Source: an uncultured bacterium
GTDB lineage: Bacteria; Actinomycetota; Coriobacteriia; Coriobacteriales; Coriobacteriaceae
NCBI GenBank assembly: GCA_905215765.1
Contig: CAJMRP010000053.1
Location: forward strand, 1-13,420
Direction of reading: 5' to 3'
DNA: 13,420 nt
The position numbers and the translations under genes were made by a program. The notes below the pieces were generated by a model. It was not told the DNA's origin. It did not search any database and saw only the letters and a program-made list of their open reading frames with translations. The stretch's first letter is position 1. Each line of letters starts with the position of its first letter. This document shows, one piece after another, positions 13,353-13,420 of this stretch.

Positions 13353-13361
13353 TGCTACACT
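13353..13361 (+). promoter_or_regulatory. Putative extended -10 promoter of tRNA-Arg
   Basis: TGC-TACACT (13353-13361) is an extended -10 element 10 bp before the mature tRNA start. TTGCGA at 13336-13341 is a -35-like hexamer, but the 14-bp spacer is too short. Confidence 0.45.
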
Positions 13362-13371
13362 AGTACAACAT

Positions 13372-13420
13372 GCCTCCGTAGCTCAGGGGATAGAGCACCG
13401 CTCTCCTAAAGCGGGTGTCG
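13372..13420 (+). tRNA. tRNA-Arg(CCT), 5' part, cut by the window end
   Basis: The acceptor 5' strand is GCCTCCG (13372-13378). The D-arm follows: GCTC (13381-13384), loop AGGGGATA, GAGC (13393-13396). The anticodon stem CCGCT (13398-13402) and AGCGG (13410-13414) encloses the loop CTCCTAA, with anticodon CCT at 13405-13407, which reads AGG codons. The T-arm and 3' acceptor strand are beyond the window. Confidence 0.93.

Noticed and set aside
1..13420. CRISPR array, prophage, insertion sequence or toxin-antitoxin module
   Set aside because: There are no regularly spaced repeats, no transposase, integrase or phage structural gene, and no toxin-antitoxin pair. The only near-identical repeats are the two 69-bp palindromes.

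Overview
The window reads as chromosomal DNA of a high-GC anaerobic actinobacterium of the class Coriobacteriia, most likely Collinsella or a close relative. This is inferred from remembered resemblance: GC-rich codon use, a mannose-type PTS followed by a DUF956 gene, a DUF5692-like membrane protein beside a large FAD/Fe-S oxidoreductase, and a membrane-anchored protein with a C-terminal domain type I associate with Coriobacteriia. No database search was possible.

Layout. (1) 1-746: the 3' end of a ClpB chaperone gene and a strong intrinsic terminator. (2) 799-993: a 64-residue disordered acidic protein. (3) 1168-2589: a less GC-rich single-gene unit encoding an AAA ATPase of the AAA_14/DUF4143 type, whose promoter lies between the arms of a 12-bp perfect inverted repeat. 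(4) 2663-4150 (minus): a single-pass membrane protein with a long acidic cytoplasmic N-terminus, convergent with the ATPase gene. (5) 4271-9626: a divergent locus. A TetR regulator and a polytopic DUF5692-like membrane protein run left. A 925-residue multi-cluster Fe-S/FAD oxidoreductase and a HypA nickel chaperone run right. The region between them holds two tandem palindromes nested in a larger dyad. (6) 9627-13236: a mannose-family PTS operon (EIIAB, EIIC, EIID), then an intercistronic terminator and a DUF956 gene. (7) 13372-13420: the 5' part of tRNA-Arg(CCT), cut by the window end.

How the genes work together. The PTS genes make a complete phosphotransfer and uptake unit: EIIA His9 to EIIB His175 to sugar, through the EIIC/EIID membrane pair. 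DUF956 often accompanies glucose/mannose PTS operons. The TetR gene, placed divergently, is the natural candidate regulator of both the membrane-protein operon and the oxidoreductase-hypA operon. HypA normally delivers nickel to [NiFe]-hydrogenase, but no hydrogenase gene is visible, so its link to the oxidoreductase is the most interesting unexplained association here.

Non-coding structure. Two 69-bp palindromic elements with identical 20-nt arms, including the same internal A/C mismatch, follow the stop codons of hypA and the DUF956 gene in the same orientation and so bracket the PTS operon. The PTS leader can fold so that its Shine-Dalgarno sequence is paired. The manZ-DUF956 gap combines a terminator hairpin with a promoter-like sequence inside it.
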